Source: Pseudopelobacter sp964542535
GTDB taxonomy: Bacteria; Desulfobacterota; Desulfuromonadia; Geobacterales; Pseudopelobacteraceae
Assembly: GCA_964542535.1 (NCBI GenBank)
Contig: CAZIUE010000002.1
Span: forward strand, 1 to 64,000
Reading direction: 5' to 3'
Length of the DNA: 64,000 nt
How positions within the stretch are numbered: position 1 is the stretch's first letter; each line of letters starts with the position of its first letter. Shown piece by piece: positions 56,901-64,000 of this stretch. The position numbers and the translations under genes were made by a program. The notes under the pieces are model-generated. The model did not search any database. It saw nothing but the letters and a program-made list of their open reading frames with translations, and had not been told where the DNA came from.

Positions 56901-57327
56901 GCGCAACTGGTTCCTGTTTGCTGCCAGCGAGCGCTGGCGTGAAGATAACACCGAGCATGAACATTATGCGGACTCCGGCGGGAAATCGGGCGGCCAGAAG
57001 GAGAAGCTCGCCTATACCGTTCTTGCCGCCAGTCTGGCCTATCAGTTTGGTCTGGAGTGGGGAGCGGTGCGCTCCCGTTCCTTCCGTTTTGTGGTGATCG
57101 ACGAAGCGTTCGGTCGCGGTTCCGATGAATCGGCCCAATACGGTTTGCAGTTGTTCGCTCAACTCAATCTGCAGCTGCTGATCGTCACGCCGTTGCAGAA
57201 AATCCATATCATCGAGCCTTTTGTCGCCGGTGTCGGGTTTGTTCACAATGAGGATGGCCGCAGATCCGTCCTGCGCAACCTGAACATTGACGAGTATCGG
57301 GCCGAGAAACAAAGGATGCAGGGATGA
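53962..57327 (+). CDS. jetC: Wadjet type I SMC-like ATPase JetC
   Basis: A 1121-aa MukB/SbcC-like ATPase. Walker A GDIGSGKST is at residues 49-57 after LQRLEVFNWGTFDG, long coiled coils flank a central hinge (about 280-480 and 600-850), and the ABC signature SGGKSGGQKEKLAYT lies near 1006-1020. Walker B VVIDEAFGRGSDES has its Asp-Glu at 1047-1048. All ATPase motifs are intact, so the motor should be active. The start at 53962 has GGAGGGGG upstream. It overlaps jetB and jetD. Confidence 0.94.
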   Translation: MAETLELDFIGDDRLAGFRLQRLEVFNWGTFDGRVWTLRLRGENGLLTGDIGSGKSTLVDAVTTLLVPSHRVAYNKAAGADSRERSLKSYVLGFYKSERQETLGSAKPVALRGFNSYSVILGVFHNAGYSKTVTLAQAFWMKDAGAQPVRLYTACERDLSITADFSGFGSEMLGLRKQLRTRGVELFDSFPPYGSWFRRRFGIDSEQALDLFHQTVSLKSVGNLTDFVRSHMLEPFDVAPRISALIGHFEDLNRAHEAVLKAKRQVEMLTPLVADCERHREVAQTAANLRACRDALRPWFATLKLDLLEKRLTSLNEELTRHRVATLRLEEQRRAQQGQERELRRTIAENGGERIESIGQEILQKQDELERRKQKASRYGELVRTLGQHPAATEEDFLRQRSETATWRETTEEAEVRTQNDLNEAGVFFAQGRAEYDQLKTEITGLKARVSNIDEQQIVMRRILCQALNLAEEEMPFAGELLQVREDERDWEGAIERLLHGFGLSLLVPDRYYAMVVQWVDQTHLRGRLVYFRVREGVRGELPSLHPDSLARKLHVKPDSPFYDWIEREVAHRFDLACCENQEQFRRETRAITKAGQIKAPGERHEKDDRHRLDDRRRYVLGWSNAEKIAVLEKDAKRQETRLAEIAGRISTLQKEQSALKERLSILSKLGEYPDFRDLDWKPMAVVIARLEAEKRELEAASDLLKTLTAQLVALEEELKITEGQLDERKDKRSKAEQKISAAQELQQQAQALLAETTEDSVQRFDLLEAMREEALGGQVLTVESCDNRERDMRDWLQARIDGEDSKIKRLSEKIVKAMTEYKGMWKLETGEVDANLAAAPEYRAMLDQLQADDLPRFEGRFKELLNENTIREVANFQSQLARERETIKERIAQINGSLTQIDYNPGRYISLEAQMNLDADIRDFQTELRTCTEGTLTGSEDAQYSESKFLQVKRIIERFRGRDEYSDLDRRWTVKVTDVRNWFLFAASERWREDNTEHEHYADSGGKSGGQKEKLAYTVLAASLAYQFGLEWGAVRSRSFRFVVIDEAFGRGSDESAQYGLQLFAQLNLQLLIVTPLQKIHIIEPFVAGVGFVHNEDGRRSVLRNLNIDEYRAEKQRMQG

Positions 57328-58502
57328 GGTGGACGACCCCGGCTGATCTCAAGACTCAGGTGCAAAAGCTCTGGGATCGCGGTTTACTGCTCGCCTCCGT
57401 GGCTGGCGGTGAGTCGCTCTTTCCTCGGCGTCTGACCCTCAAGTGCCCCGGTTCACGGGAACTGAGCGAACGGTTTCCCGAGGTGCGGGACTGGATCGCC
57501 CAATTGTCCGCTGCTGCCGGTTCCTGTCGTATCGAATGGCGCAGCGTCAACCACCGTGTTCTCGGGACCAATGAAATCCCGGCGGCAATCTGGGTCGACC
57601 GGCTTTCGGATGCTCTCGGACTGATTGGTAAACGTCGGGCCGCGGATCAGTTCGCTGCACTGGTTGAGCTGACTAAAGACAGACAGCCTGAATTGCTCCC
57701 CTGGCTGACAAAGCGGCCGCTGCGTGCCTTGGAATTGGCCGAAGATTGGCCGCGCCTGCTGGAGGTTGTCGCCTGGCTGCTTGAGCATCCTCGCCCCGCG
57801 ATGTATCTGCGTCAGATCGCATTGCCGGGCGTCCATACCAAGTTGATTGAGGGACATCGTGGCGTGCTGGCTGAACTGCTTGATCTCGTGCTGCCGGAGG
57901 ATTCTATCGACAGGAATCACATGGGCATCGGCGGGTTCTGCCGCCGTTACGGTTTTCTGGATAAGCCTTCACGGGTGCGTTTCCGGCTGCTGAGTCCGAA
58001 TGTCCGGCTGCTGCCGGTGGAAGCCGATCAGGATATCACCCTGACACAGGCTGCCTTCGCCTCACTCGTTGTACCGATATCGAAAGTGTTCATCACCGAA
58101 AACGAGATCAACTTCCTGGCGTTTCCGGATGTTTCCGATGGGATGGTGATCTTTGGGGCGGGATACGGATTTGACAATCTCGCTGCCGCCCCTTGGCTGC
58201 ACGGCAAAGAAATTTACTATTGGGGGGATATCGATACCCACGGTTTTGCCATTCTCAATCAATTACGCGGGTTCTTGCCCCATGCCGTGTCATTTTTGAT
58301 GGATCAGCAGACACTTCTTGCCCACAGATCACTCTGGGGAGTTGAAACGCAGCCTGAAGCAGGGACTCTTGCGCGGTTGAACTCTGAGGAGGGCGCACTT
58401 TACGACCAATTGCGCCAGAACCATTGGGGGGAGCGAGTTCGTCTGGAGCAAGAGAGGGTGAGGTTCGATATAGTGCTTGATATTCTGCGCAAGTTGACGT
58501 GA
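57324..58502 (+). CDS. jetD: Wadjet type I nuclease JetD (DUF3322/DUF2220, TOPRIM)
   Basis: A 392-aa protein with the N-terminal DUF3322 region (about residues 1-190) and a C-terminal DUF2220 TOPRIM domain. The TOPRIM glutamate is E259 in KVFITENEINFLAF and the DxD is D302/D304 in YYWGDIDTHGFAILNQLR. JetD is the topoisomerase VI-like subunit that cuts plasmid DNA after JetABC loop extrusion. The TOPRIM residues are present, so cleavage should be possible. It overlaps jetC by 4 nt. Confidence 0.93.
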   Translation: MRWTTPADLKTQVQKLWDRGLLLASVAGGESLFPRRLTLKCPGSRELSERFPEVRDWIAQLSAAAGSCRIEWRSVNHRVLGTNEIPAAIWVDRLSDALGLIGKRRAADQFAALVELTKDRQPELLPWLTKRPLRALELAEDWPRLLEVVAWLLEHPRPAMYLRQIALPGVHTKLIEGHRGVLAELLDLVLPEDSIDRNHMGIGGFCRRYGFLDKPSRVRFRLLSPNVRLLPVEADQDITLTQAAFASLVVPISKVFITENEINFLAFPDVSDGMVIFGAGYGFDNLAAAPWLHGKEIYYWGDIDTHGFAILNQLRGFLPHAVSFLMDQQTLLAHRSLWGVETQPEAGTLARLNSEEGALYDQLRQNHWGERVRLEQERVRFDIVLDILRKLT

Positions 58503-58577
58503 AACAAAGCGAGGTTCGTGACTGCATTTGGCCGACGATTCCGCCTTTCGGGCCATCAAGAGCAAAGCGCGTGATCG

Positions 58578-59126
58578 ATGGAAAAATCGAACAAGAAAAA
58601 ACCAACCTGGACCGATCTCAAACGCCAGCTTACGGACCTCGACCGTGTGGCGCTCCTTGGCCTGATTCAGGAACTCTACGCCGCCAGCAAAAACAATCAG
58701 GCCTTTCTCCATGCCCGCTTCGCCCTGGGGGAGGACGTGCTCGAACCGTACAAGGCCACCATCGACCGCTGGGTTTGTCCGGATCTGCTGTGCGGTCAGG
58801 AGATGTCCATCACCAAAGCCAAGAAAGCGATTTCTGACTACAAGAAGGCTATTGGCCGTCCCGAGGGTGTGACCGAGTTGTTGGTTTTTTATTGTGAATC
58901 CTGCATCAAGCTAGTCAAGTATTGCGGTATGAATGACGAGGGCTATTGCGATTCCCTGGTGAAGGTGTTTGCAGAGGCATTGAAGGCGATCCGAAACCTT
59001 GAAGCCGGGCAGCAGATGATCTTTATTGAACGCCTACGAGTCGTTCAGCGAGAAGGTCACAACTGGGGCTGGTGTGTCGGTGATGCCATGGATGATCTGA
59101 TGAAGGAGTACGGTGCTGCCGAATAG
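58578..59126 (+). CDS. DUF6155-like protein downstream of Wadjet
   Basis: A 182-aa mostly helical protein: TWTDLKRQLTDLDRVALLGLIQELYAASKNNQAFLHARFAL near the N-terminus, then ITKAKKAISDYKKAIGRPEGVTELLVFYCESCIKL. The pattern resembles DUF6155, a family of unknown function; this assignment is from memory of the pattern and is uncertain. It begins 75 nt after jetD on the same strand and may be the last gene of the island. No catalytic motif is evident. Confidence 0.65.
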   Translation: MEKSNKKKPTWTDLKRQLTDLDRVALLGLIQELYAASKNNQAFLHARFALGEDVLEPYKATIDRWVCPDLLCGQEMSITKAKKAISDYKKAIGRPEGVTELLVFYCESCIKLVKYCGMNDEGYCDSLVKVFAEALKAIRNLEAGQQMIFIERLRVVQREGHNWGWCVGDAMDDLMKEYGAAE

Positions 59127-59282
59127 TGGCCAGGAGTTGAATGACGGCGCCTGTGTGAGGAGAACGCCCGTCGCAAGGGATTGCTGACGTGACACGCGAT
59201 CAGCCGGGGCGCCTCCAAATCCGGAAACGGAGACGGTGCAGCGTCGTCTGTGCGTTTAGCTGATGAAGGAAGGAGAGGGGAG

Positions 59283-59579
59283 ATGAAGGTACTGGTAGAT
59301 CTGTGTGTCGTGCCGATTGGCGTGGGGGTGTCGCTTTCCACCTATATTGCTGCCTGTGAGAAGGTGCTGAACGAAGCGGGGCTGAAGACAGCGCTCCATT
59401 CCTACGGCACCAACGTGGAGGGGGAGTGGGACGAGGTGTTCGCGGCCATCAGGAAGTGCCACGAGGTTGTGCACGGGATGGGCGCTCCCCGGATTACCAC
59501 CACCATCAAGCTCGGCACCCGTGTCGACCGGGATCAGGGGATGGAGGATAAGGTCAGAAGTGTTCAGGAGAAACTGTGA
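59283..59579 (+). CDS. MTH1187/UPF0045 family thiamine-binding protein
   Basis: A 98-aa ferredoxin-like protein, MKVLVDLCVVPIGVGVSLSTYIAACEKVLNEAGLKTALHSYGTNVEGEWDEVFAAIRKCHEVVHGMGAPRI: the family's typical start with an internal GTNVEGEWD loop. Members bind thiamine or related pyrimidines as a tetramer. The ATG at 59283 follows AAGGAGAGGGG; an upstream in-frame codon at 59250 is not used. No TPP riboswitch is seen in the 156-nt leader. Confidence 0.85.
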   Translation: MKVLVDLCVVPIGVGVSLSTYIAACEKVLNEAGLKTALHSYGTNVEGEWDEVFAAIRKCHEVVHGMGAPRITTTIKLGTRVDRDQGMEDKVRSVQEKL

Positions 59580-59869
59580 GAGCCGCTTCCCTCGTCTCAG
59601 GAATTCCATGGGTTTTCCATCGCTTCCAACAAGCTACTGGGTACTGGGGTCAAGTCTGACATTGGGACATCAATTCACATTCTCCACCCATGGCCCGTAG
59701 ATAATTTTCCTTTTCCCGTATCCTTGCCATCCCTGGTATTGTGGCTGTAATGGTGGTAGATGAGAAGTTTCGTATCAAAATCACCACACCATCAGCCTGC
59801 CCTGTTCTCCGGGCAGATCATTCCGCTTGCAAAAGTGCGACCGTCCTGAAATAATTGCTCTCACAGTCA
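59580..59869. other. Intergenic region with a REP/transposase-flank-like sequence
   Basis: About 290 nt without a gene. GGGGTCAAGTCTGACATTGGG (59653-59673, central part) resembles conserved sequences found beside REP-associated tyrosine transposase genes. The remainder shows nothing I can name. Confidence 0.35.
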
Positions 59870-59881
59870 AGGAGGTATGCC

Positions 59882-60073
59882 ATGGATATCACCACCATCG
59901 CGGGTGCCGCGTTACTGATGAAGGCATCCCAGACCCAGGAGGTCATGTCCGCCGCGTTGATGAAGCAGGCGGCCGAACAGCAGACCCAAATGGCCAGCAT
60001 GCTGGCCCAGCTCGTCGGCACGGCCGCGCAGCCGGTTCCCGACAGTTCGTACGGATTCTCCACCTACGCCTGA
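59882..60073 (+). CDS. YjfB-like putative motility protein
   Basis: A 63-aa protein, MDITTIAGAALLMKASQTQEVMSAALMKQAAEQQTQMASMLAQL then VGTAAQPVPDSSYG. The short Met/Gln-rich helix pattern is that of the YjfB family (PF14070), often annotated as putative motility protein. A perfect AAGGAGG lies 5 nt before the ATG and a terminator directly follows, so it is a monocistronic gene. Its role is not established. Confidence 0.75.
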   Translation: MDITTIAGAALLMKASQTQEVMSAALMKQAAEQQTQMASMLAQLVGTAAQPVPDSSYGFSTYA

Positions 60074-60094
60074 ATCAGTTCTCGTTCCCTTCTT

Positions 60095-60128
60095 GCAAAA
60101 AGCCGGCCCCTTGTGGCCGGCTTTTTGC
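60095..60128. terminator. Bidirectional terminator between the YjfB-like gene and lipA
   Basis: A 14-bp perfect stem GCAAAAAGCCGGCC/GGCCGGCTTTTTGC with a 6-nt loop, T-rich on both strands. Confidence 0.9.
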
Positions 60129-60136
60129 GTTTCTGG

Positions 60137-61045
60137 TCAGCCGTAGCTGCCGGCGTGGTAGGAACTCCGTACGTAGGGGCCGCTCTCCACGTGGCTGAAA
60201 CCCATTGCCAGTGCCCGGTCGCGCAGGTCGTCGAACCGCTGGGGAGGGACGTACTCCCGAACCGGGTAGTGCCGTCTGCTGGGGGCCAGATACTGGCCGA
60301 TGCTGAGACGGGCACAGCCGGCCCGGAGCAGGTCATGAAACAGTTCCAGTACCTCAGGTTCCTCCTCTCCCAGGCCGAGCATGATACCCGACTTGAGCCG
60401 GATCTCCGGGGCTGCCCGGCCGGCCCGGCGCAGCAGCTCCAGAGAACGGCCGTAATCGGCGCCGTCACGGATGGCGTAGAGACGGGGCACCGTCTCCAGG
60501 TTGTGGGCCAGGATGCGCGGTTTTGCGGCAAGGACCGTTTCCAGGCTGCGGGGATTCCCCTGGAAATCGGGTATCAACAGTTCGATGCGGGTACTGGGCG
60601 CGGCGGCGCGGATCGCCCTGACGGTGTCGGCGAACAGGCCGGCGCCTCCGTCGGCCAGGTCGTCGCGGGTCGGGCTGGTGACGACCACATGGGTGAGTCC
60701 CAGCCTGGCAACGGCCCGGGCCACCCGCCGCGGTTCCCTCGGGTCCGGTCCCAGGGGGGTACCCCCGTCCAGGTTGCAGAAGGAGCAGCCGCGGGTACAG
60801 CGTGTTCCCAGGATCATGAAGGTTGCCTGGCCCTGGGAGAAACATTCGGAGATGTTGGGGCAGAGCGCCTGGCGGCAGACCGTGTTCAGATGCAGCTCAT
60901 CCAGAAGGCGCAGCATGGGGGTCTGGTCACCAGGATTGACTCGCTTCCTCAGCCACTCCGGTTTACGTTCACGATGTGCTCCTCGTGCCCCTCCATGTTC
61001 CAGCTGTCCGTGGAATATTTCATTGTTTTTAATGTGCTGGCCCAT
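60137..61045 (-). CDS. lipA: Lipoyl synthase
   Basis: Radical-SAM enzyme that inserts two sulfurs into protein-bound octanoyl groups. The 302-aa protein has the auxiliary cluster cysteines C57-x4-C62-x5-C68 (CRQALCPNISEC) and the radical-SAM motif C83-x3-C87-x2-C90 (CTRGCSFC), plus the C-terminal RSSYHAGSY that ligates the auxiliary cluster. The start at 61045 has a strong GAGGAGG, and so the first 97 nt of lipA lie inside the lipM reading frame. The conserved KPEWLRKR begins at residue 28, within the overlap. Confidence 0.93.
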   Translation of the reverse strand: MGQHIKNNEIFHGQLEHGGARGAHRERKPEWLRKRVNPGDQTPMLRLLDELHLNTVCRQALCPNISECFSQGQATFMILGTRCTRGCSFCNLDGGTPLGPDPREPRRVARAVARLGLTHVVVTSPTRDDLADGGAGLFADTVRAIRAAAPSTRIELLIPDFQGNPRSLETVLAAKPRILAHNLETVPRLYAIRDGADYGRSLELLRRAGRAAPEIRLKSGIMLGLGEEEPEVLELFHDLLRAGCARLSIGQYLAPSRRHYPVREYVPPQRFDDLRDRALAMGFSHVESGPYVRSSYHAGSYG

Positions 61046-61842
61046 GATTCCTCCTCTGGTCGGAGAGCTTTTTCGCGGAGCTCTACACCGAAATACCGAC
61101 TGAACGTGGCGAGCAGCTCTTCCTGCAGCAACTCCGGCGCGCTCTGAATGCCGCATTCGGCCAGGCTGGTCAGGCCTTGGGCGTGCCGGGGAGATTTGTC
61201 CGCCATGCAGGCGAGCCCCTCCTCCACGTGCCGCGACAGGGGGATGGAGCCGTGCTGGAAGATGATGTTGCGCAGCCTGCGTTGGGCATTGCCGCCGATC
61301 TTGCGCCCCTGGATCAGGATGTCGAAACTCTCCCGACCGGCGAAGCAGAAGTCGGTGCGTCGTCCCAGGAGCGTCCGCTCCTTAACCAGGTCCCGGGCGT
61401 AGCCGGCCGGCAGTCCCAGGCGGACGTAGAAGGCGAGCAGAAAGCCGGTCAAGATCCGGAAGGACTCACCCACGGAAGCTGCCGGCGGGATCTGGAACGG
61501 CGCGCAGACCAGGGAGTAGGTCAGCTCACTGGCGTGGTAGATGGCTCCGCCGCCGGTGATGCGCCTGACCACCGCCAGGCCGCGACGGCGGCAGCATTCC
61601 AGGTCCAGGACCTGCGCCGCCTTCTGGAAACGCCCCAGGGAGAGGGCCGGCGGTTCCCAGCCGTACAGCCGCAGGGTCGGATGCGAACGGTGCGGGTCGA
61701 AACAGTGCACCAGGGCCTCGTCAATGGCCATGTTGTCGGCCGCCGGCAACGGGGCACATCGCACCAGCCGCCAGACGCGAGATGAATGTCCCGGCCCGTT
61801 CGCCTCTTCCGCCCCGGTTTGTTCATGACAAGGCTGTTCCAT
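60949..61842 (-). CDS. lipM: Octanoyltransferase LipM-type (lipoate-protein ligase family)
   Basis: Moves octanoate from ACP to lipoyl domains, supplying LipA. The 297-aa protein has RRITGGGAIYHASELTYS, a Cys at 166 in RRTDFCFAG and Lys181 in ILIQGRKIGGNAQRR. The Cys plus Lys pair is the LipM pattern; LplA-type ligases lack that cysteine. The start at 61842 (MEQPCHEQ) follows GAGGAAATAGAGG; the longer frame to 62127 overlaps the divergent promoter region. The last 97 nt overlap lipA in another frame. Confidence 0.85.
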   Translation of the reverse strand: MEQPCHEQTGAEEANGPGHSSRVWRLVRCAPLPAADNMAIDEALVHCFDPHRSHPTLRLYGWEPPALSLGRFQKAAQVLDLECCRRRGLAVVRRITGGGAIYHASELTYSLVCAPFQIPPAASVGESFRILTGFLLAFYVRLGLPAGYARDLVKERTLLGRRTDFCFAGRESFDILIQGRKIGGNAQRRLRNIIFQHGSIPLSRHVEEGLACMADKSPRHAQGLTSLAECGIQSAPELLQEELLATFSRYFGVELREKALRPEEESWASTLKTMKYSTDSWNMEGHEEHIVNVNRSG

Positions 61843-61902
61843 GCCTCTATTTCCTCTTCTACCTCCCTGACTGGCGACGGAGCATCGTCCGGTCAGGGGG
61901 AG

Positions 61903-61918
61903 CACAGTTTTTACTGTG
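61903..61918. repeat. Perfect 16-nt palindrome in the lipM/ubiD-like intergenic region
   Basis: CACAGTTTTTACTGTG: 6-bp arms with a TTTT centre, placed between divergent genes. It could be a regulator binding site for either gene; the regulator is unknown. Confidence 0.45.
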
Positions 61919-62051
61919 TACAATTTCCGGATAACATCGGATACTGGGCGCCGATCCGGCGCGGTATGCGGCGGTTCGGCGGACCCTGTCCGCCCCCCCG
62001 GCAGTGCCTGATGGGGAAGATTCACGAGAATGCAGTTGTTCGGGAGGAACG

Positions 62052-63893
62052 GTGGGGTATCGCAATCTTCAGCAGTGTGTGGCTGATCTGGAACAACGGG
62101 GGATGCTGGCGCGCATCGAGGCGCCACTGGACCCCAACCTGGAAATCGGCGCCGTGCAGCGGCGCTGTTACCAGCGGGGCGGTCCGGCCCTGCTCTTCAC
62201 CAACCCGGTCGGCTGCTCTTTTCCACTCCTGGGCAACCTGTTCGGCACCCTGGAACGGACCCGCTTCATCTTCCGCGACACCCTGGACGATATTCGCCGC
62301 CTGGTGGAGCTGAAGGTCGATCCCTTTTCCCTCCTCAAACATCCCCTTGATCTGCTCAAGGCCCCCTGTGCGGCCTGGCACCTGCTCCCGACGTTCTCCT
62401 CCCGGGCGCCGGTGATGGAGTGCCGCACCACCCTCTCCCGCCTCCCCCAATTGGTATCCTGGCCCAGGGATGGCGGCGCTTTCATCACCCTGCCGCAGGT
62501 TTACACGGAACATCCCTCCAGACCCGGCTTCAGGGCATCCAACCTGGGCATGTACCGGGTGCAGATCTCCGGCAACCGCTACGAGCCTGACAGGCAGGTC
62601 GGCCTGCACTACCAGATCCACCGGGGCATCGGCGGCCACCACGCCGAGGCCATTGCCCGTGGCGAGCCGCTTCGTGTCAACATCTTCGTGGGCGGGCCGC
62701 CGGCAATGACCCTGGCTGCGGTGATGCCGCTCCCCGAGGGGATGCCGGAACTCTCCTTTGCCGGCCTGCTGGGGGGGCAGCGCATCCCTATGGCCCGCAG
62801 GGGGGGGCAGCTGCCGGTGCTGGCCGAGGCCGACTTCTGCATCAGCGGTCTGGTGTATCCGGACAGGACCCTGCCCGAAGGGCCCTTCGGTGACCATCTC
62901 GGTTACTACAGCTTGACCCATGAGTTCCCCTATGTGCAGGTGGAGGCGGTGTATCACCGCCGCGACGCCATCTGGCCCTTTACCACCGTGGGGCGTCCCC
63001 CCCAGGAGGATACCAGCTTCGGCGCATTTATCCACGAACTGACCGGTCCACTGATTCCCACAGTGGTGGCGGGGGTGAAAGAGGTGCATGCCGTGGATGC
63101 GGCCGGCGTGCATCCGCTGCTCCTGGCCATTGCCAGCGAACGCTACGTCCCCTATGCGTCCCGACGCCAGCCCCAGGAGCTTCTGACCATCGCCAACGCC
63201 ATCCTGGGGCAGGGGCAACTCTCCCTGGCCAAGTATCTCTTCGTGGCTGCACAGGAGGATGCACCTGATCTGCACACCCATGATGTGGCTTCCTTTCTCG
63301 GCCATATGCTGGAACGGGCGGACTGGCGCTGCCATCTGCACTTCCAGACCGCCACGACCATGGATACCCTGGACTACAGCGGATCCGGCCTCAACCAGGG
63401 CTCCAAGCTGGTGATCGCCGTTGCCGGGCCGCAACTACGGACTCTTTCGAGCCAGGTTCCCGCGGGTCTGGAGTTCCCTCCCGGTTTCGAGGGAGCCCGG
63501 GTCTGCCTCCCCGGCATACTGGCTATCCGGGGGCCGGCCTCCCGGCAGAGGAGGGGGGAGTGCGATGGGGCGATCGAGACGTTCTGCAACTTCTACGGAG
63601 AGCGGGACCGCTTCGACGGCTTTCCGCTGATCGTGATCTGCGACGACTGTGATTTTACGGCTGAAACGCTGAACAATTTCCTCTGGGTGACCTTCACCCG
63701 ATCCAACCCGGAAACGGACCTGTACGGCATCCGCAGCCTGACCCGCGGACGTCACTGGGGCTGCCAGGGAGCGCTGGTGATCGACGCGCGCATCAAGCCG
63801 TTCCACGCCCCACCCCTGGAGGATGACCCCGTGGTGGAGCGCCGCATCGATAGCCTGGCGGTCAGGGGAGGTCCGCTGGAAGGGTTGGTGTAG
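62052..63893 (+). CDS. UbiD family decarboxylase
   Basis: Prenylated-FMN-dependent decarboxylase of the UbiD/MenA-decarboxylase group, probably for menaquinone or aromatic-acid metabolism. The 613-aa protein shows the usual RNLQQCVADLEQRGMLARI start, NLGMYRVQ, HYQIHRGIGGHHAEA with the cofactor-binding histidines, and the LPEGPFGDHLGYYSL region with the E-x-D/H catalytic block. Being about 100 residues longer than UbiD, it fits the long menaquinone-decarboxylase type. GTG 62052 follows GGGAGG 4 nt away; an upstream ATG at 62004 lacks such a site. No UbiX gene is in the window. Confidence 0.88.
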   Translation: MGYRNLQQCVADLEQRGMLARIEAPLDPNLEIGAVQRRCYQRGGPALLFTNPVGCSFPLLGNLFGTLERTRFIFRDTLDDIRRLVELKVDPFSLLKHPLDLLKAPCAAWHLLPTFSSRAPVMECRTTLSRLPQLVSWPRDGGAFITLPQVYTEHPSRPGFRASNLGMYRVQISGNRYEPDRQVGLHYQIHRGIGGHHAEAIARGEPLRVNIFVGGPPAMTLAAVMPLPEGMPELSFAGLLGGQRIPMARRGGQLPVLAEADFCISGLVYPDRTLPEGPFGDHLGYYSLTHEFPYVQVEAVYHRRDAIWPFTTVGRPPQEDTSFGAFIHELTGPLIPTVVAGVKEVHAVDAAGVHPLLLAIASERYVPYASRRQPQELLTIANAILGQGQLSLAKYLFVAAQEDAPDLHTHDVASFLGHMLERADWRCHLHFQTATTMDTLDYSGSGLNQGSKLVIAVAGPQLRTLSSQVPAGLEFPPGFEGARVCLPGILAIRGPASRQRRGECDGAIETFCNFYGERDRFDGFPLIVICDDCDFTAETLNNFLWVTFTRSNPETDLYGIRSLTRGRHWGCQGALVIDARIKPFHAPPLEDDPVVERRIDSLAVRGGPLEGLV

Positions 63894-63910
63894 AAGGTAC
63901 GGCAAAAAAC

Positions 63911-63939
63911 TTGACTTGGTAGACCGATCAGTCTACTTT
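63911..63939 (+). promoter_or_regulatory. Promoter with TetR-type operator in its spacer
   Basis: TTGACT (63911-63916), a 17-nt spacer and TACTTT (63934-63939). The palindrome TAGACCGATCAGTCTA (63920-63935) fills the spacer and closely resembles operators of NemR/TetR-family repressors. The gene it drives should be an autoregulated TetR-type repressor. Confidence 0.7.
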
Positions 63940-63973
63940 GGCGGGCAACAGAGAGCCTGATCCGTGTCACACC

Positions 63974-64000
63974 ATGGCGCGTCCAGTATGTTCCGCCTGG
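63974..64000 (+). CDS. Possible start of a TetR-family regulator, cut by the window
   Basis: ATG at 63974 opens a frame reading MARPVCSAW to the edge. The position after a TetR-type operator suggests a TetR repressor, but only 9 codons are visible and no ribosome site is clear. Confidence 0.3.

Noticed and set aside
59127..59282. TPP riboswitch before the thiamine-binding protein
   Set aside because: The conserved CUGAGA and the other TPP-aptamer blocks are absent.
46253..59580. CRISPR array or Cas genes in the defence island
   Set aside because: No regularly spaced direct repeats and no Cas motifs on either strand.

Overview
The window looks like chromosome from a GC-rich member of the Desulfuromonadales (Geobacter/Pelobacter type). 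This is inferred from gene content and order: a citramalate synthase for isoleucine, the ftsH-folP-cdaA-cdaR-glmM-pdxJ-acpS-nnr cluster, the thrS-infC-rpmI-rplT-pheST-ihfA-merR cluster ending in tRNA-Pro, LipM/LipA, and sigma-54-type promoter elements. The species cannot be fixed from sequence reading alone.

Layout. 1-7 kb: the 3'-truncated end of an atypical LuxR-family regulator, then mtaB, a MATE exporter and a very large AsmA/DUF748-like envelope protein, all on the minus strand. 7-13 kb, plus strand: citramalate synthase, a small helix-hairpin-helix protein, a 51-aa zinc ribbon protein behind a sigma-54-like site, rph-rdgB-RNA methyltransferase (overlapping starts) and tRNA-Val. 13-20.5 kb: a translation operon from thrS to a MerR regulator whose stop codon lies inside tRNA-Pro; infC appears to start at AUA. 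20.7-23.4 kb: a small membrane protein, tadA, mobA and a secreted Pro/Val-rich protein behind a good sigma-54-like site. 23.4-34.3 kb, minus strand: lysC, tsaE, a CBS-pair protein, nnr, acpS, pdxJ, glmM, cdaR, cdaA, folP, ftsH. A 181-nt rod-shaped RNA candidate resembling 6S RNA lies between the CBS gene and nnr. 34.4-45.9 kb, minus strand: oxidative pentose phosphate genes (pgl, zwf, gnd), tilS, a lipoprotein, a holin-like membrane protein, corA, an SRPBCC protein, rarA and glycogen phosphorylase.

46-59.6 kb is an accessory defence island. It opens with remnants (a ribbon-helix-helix antitoxin fragment and a degenerate tRNA-like element). It then carries a helix-turn-helix gene coupled to a single-chain restriction-modification-specificity protein, a Zeta-like kinase with a small partner, a broken Fic gene, a complete type I Wadjet operon (jetABCD; SMC-like anti-plasmid system) and a downstream gene of uncertain family. 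No integrase is present. Several neighbours overlap by ATGA-type junctions, so the R-M-S/HTH pair, the Zeta pair and jetABCD each look like translationally coupled units.

59.2-64 kb returns to core genes: a thiamine-binding-type small protein, a YjfB-like small protein, lipA and lipM (97-nt overlap), a UbiD-family decarboxylase, and at the right edge a promoter with a TetR-type palindrome in its spacer.
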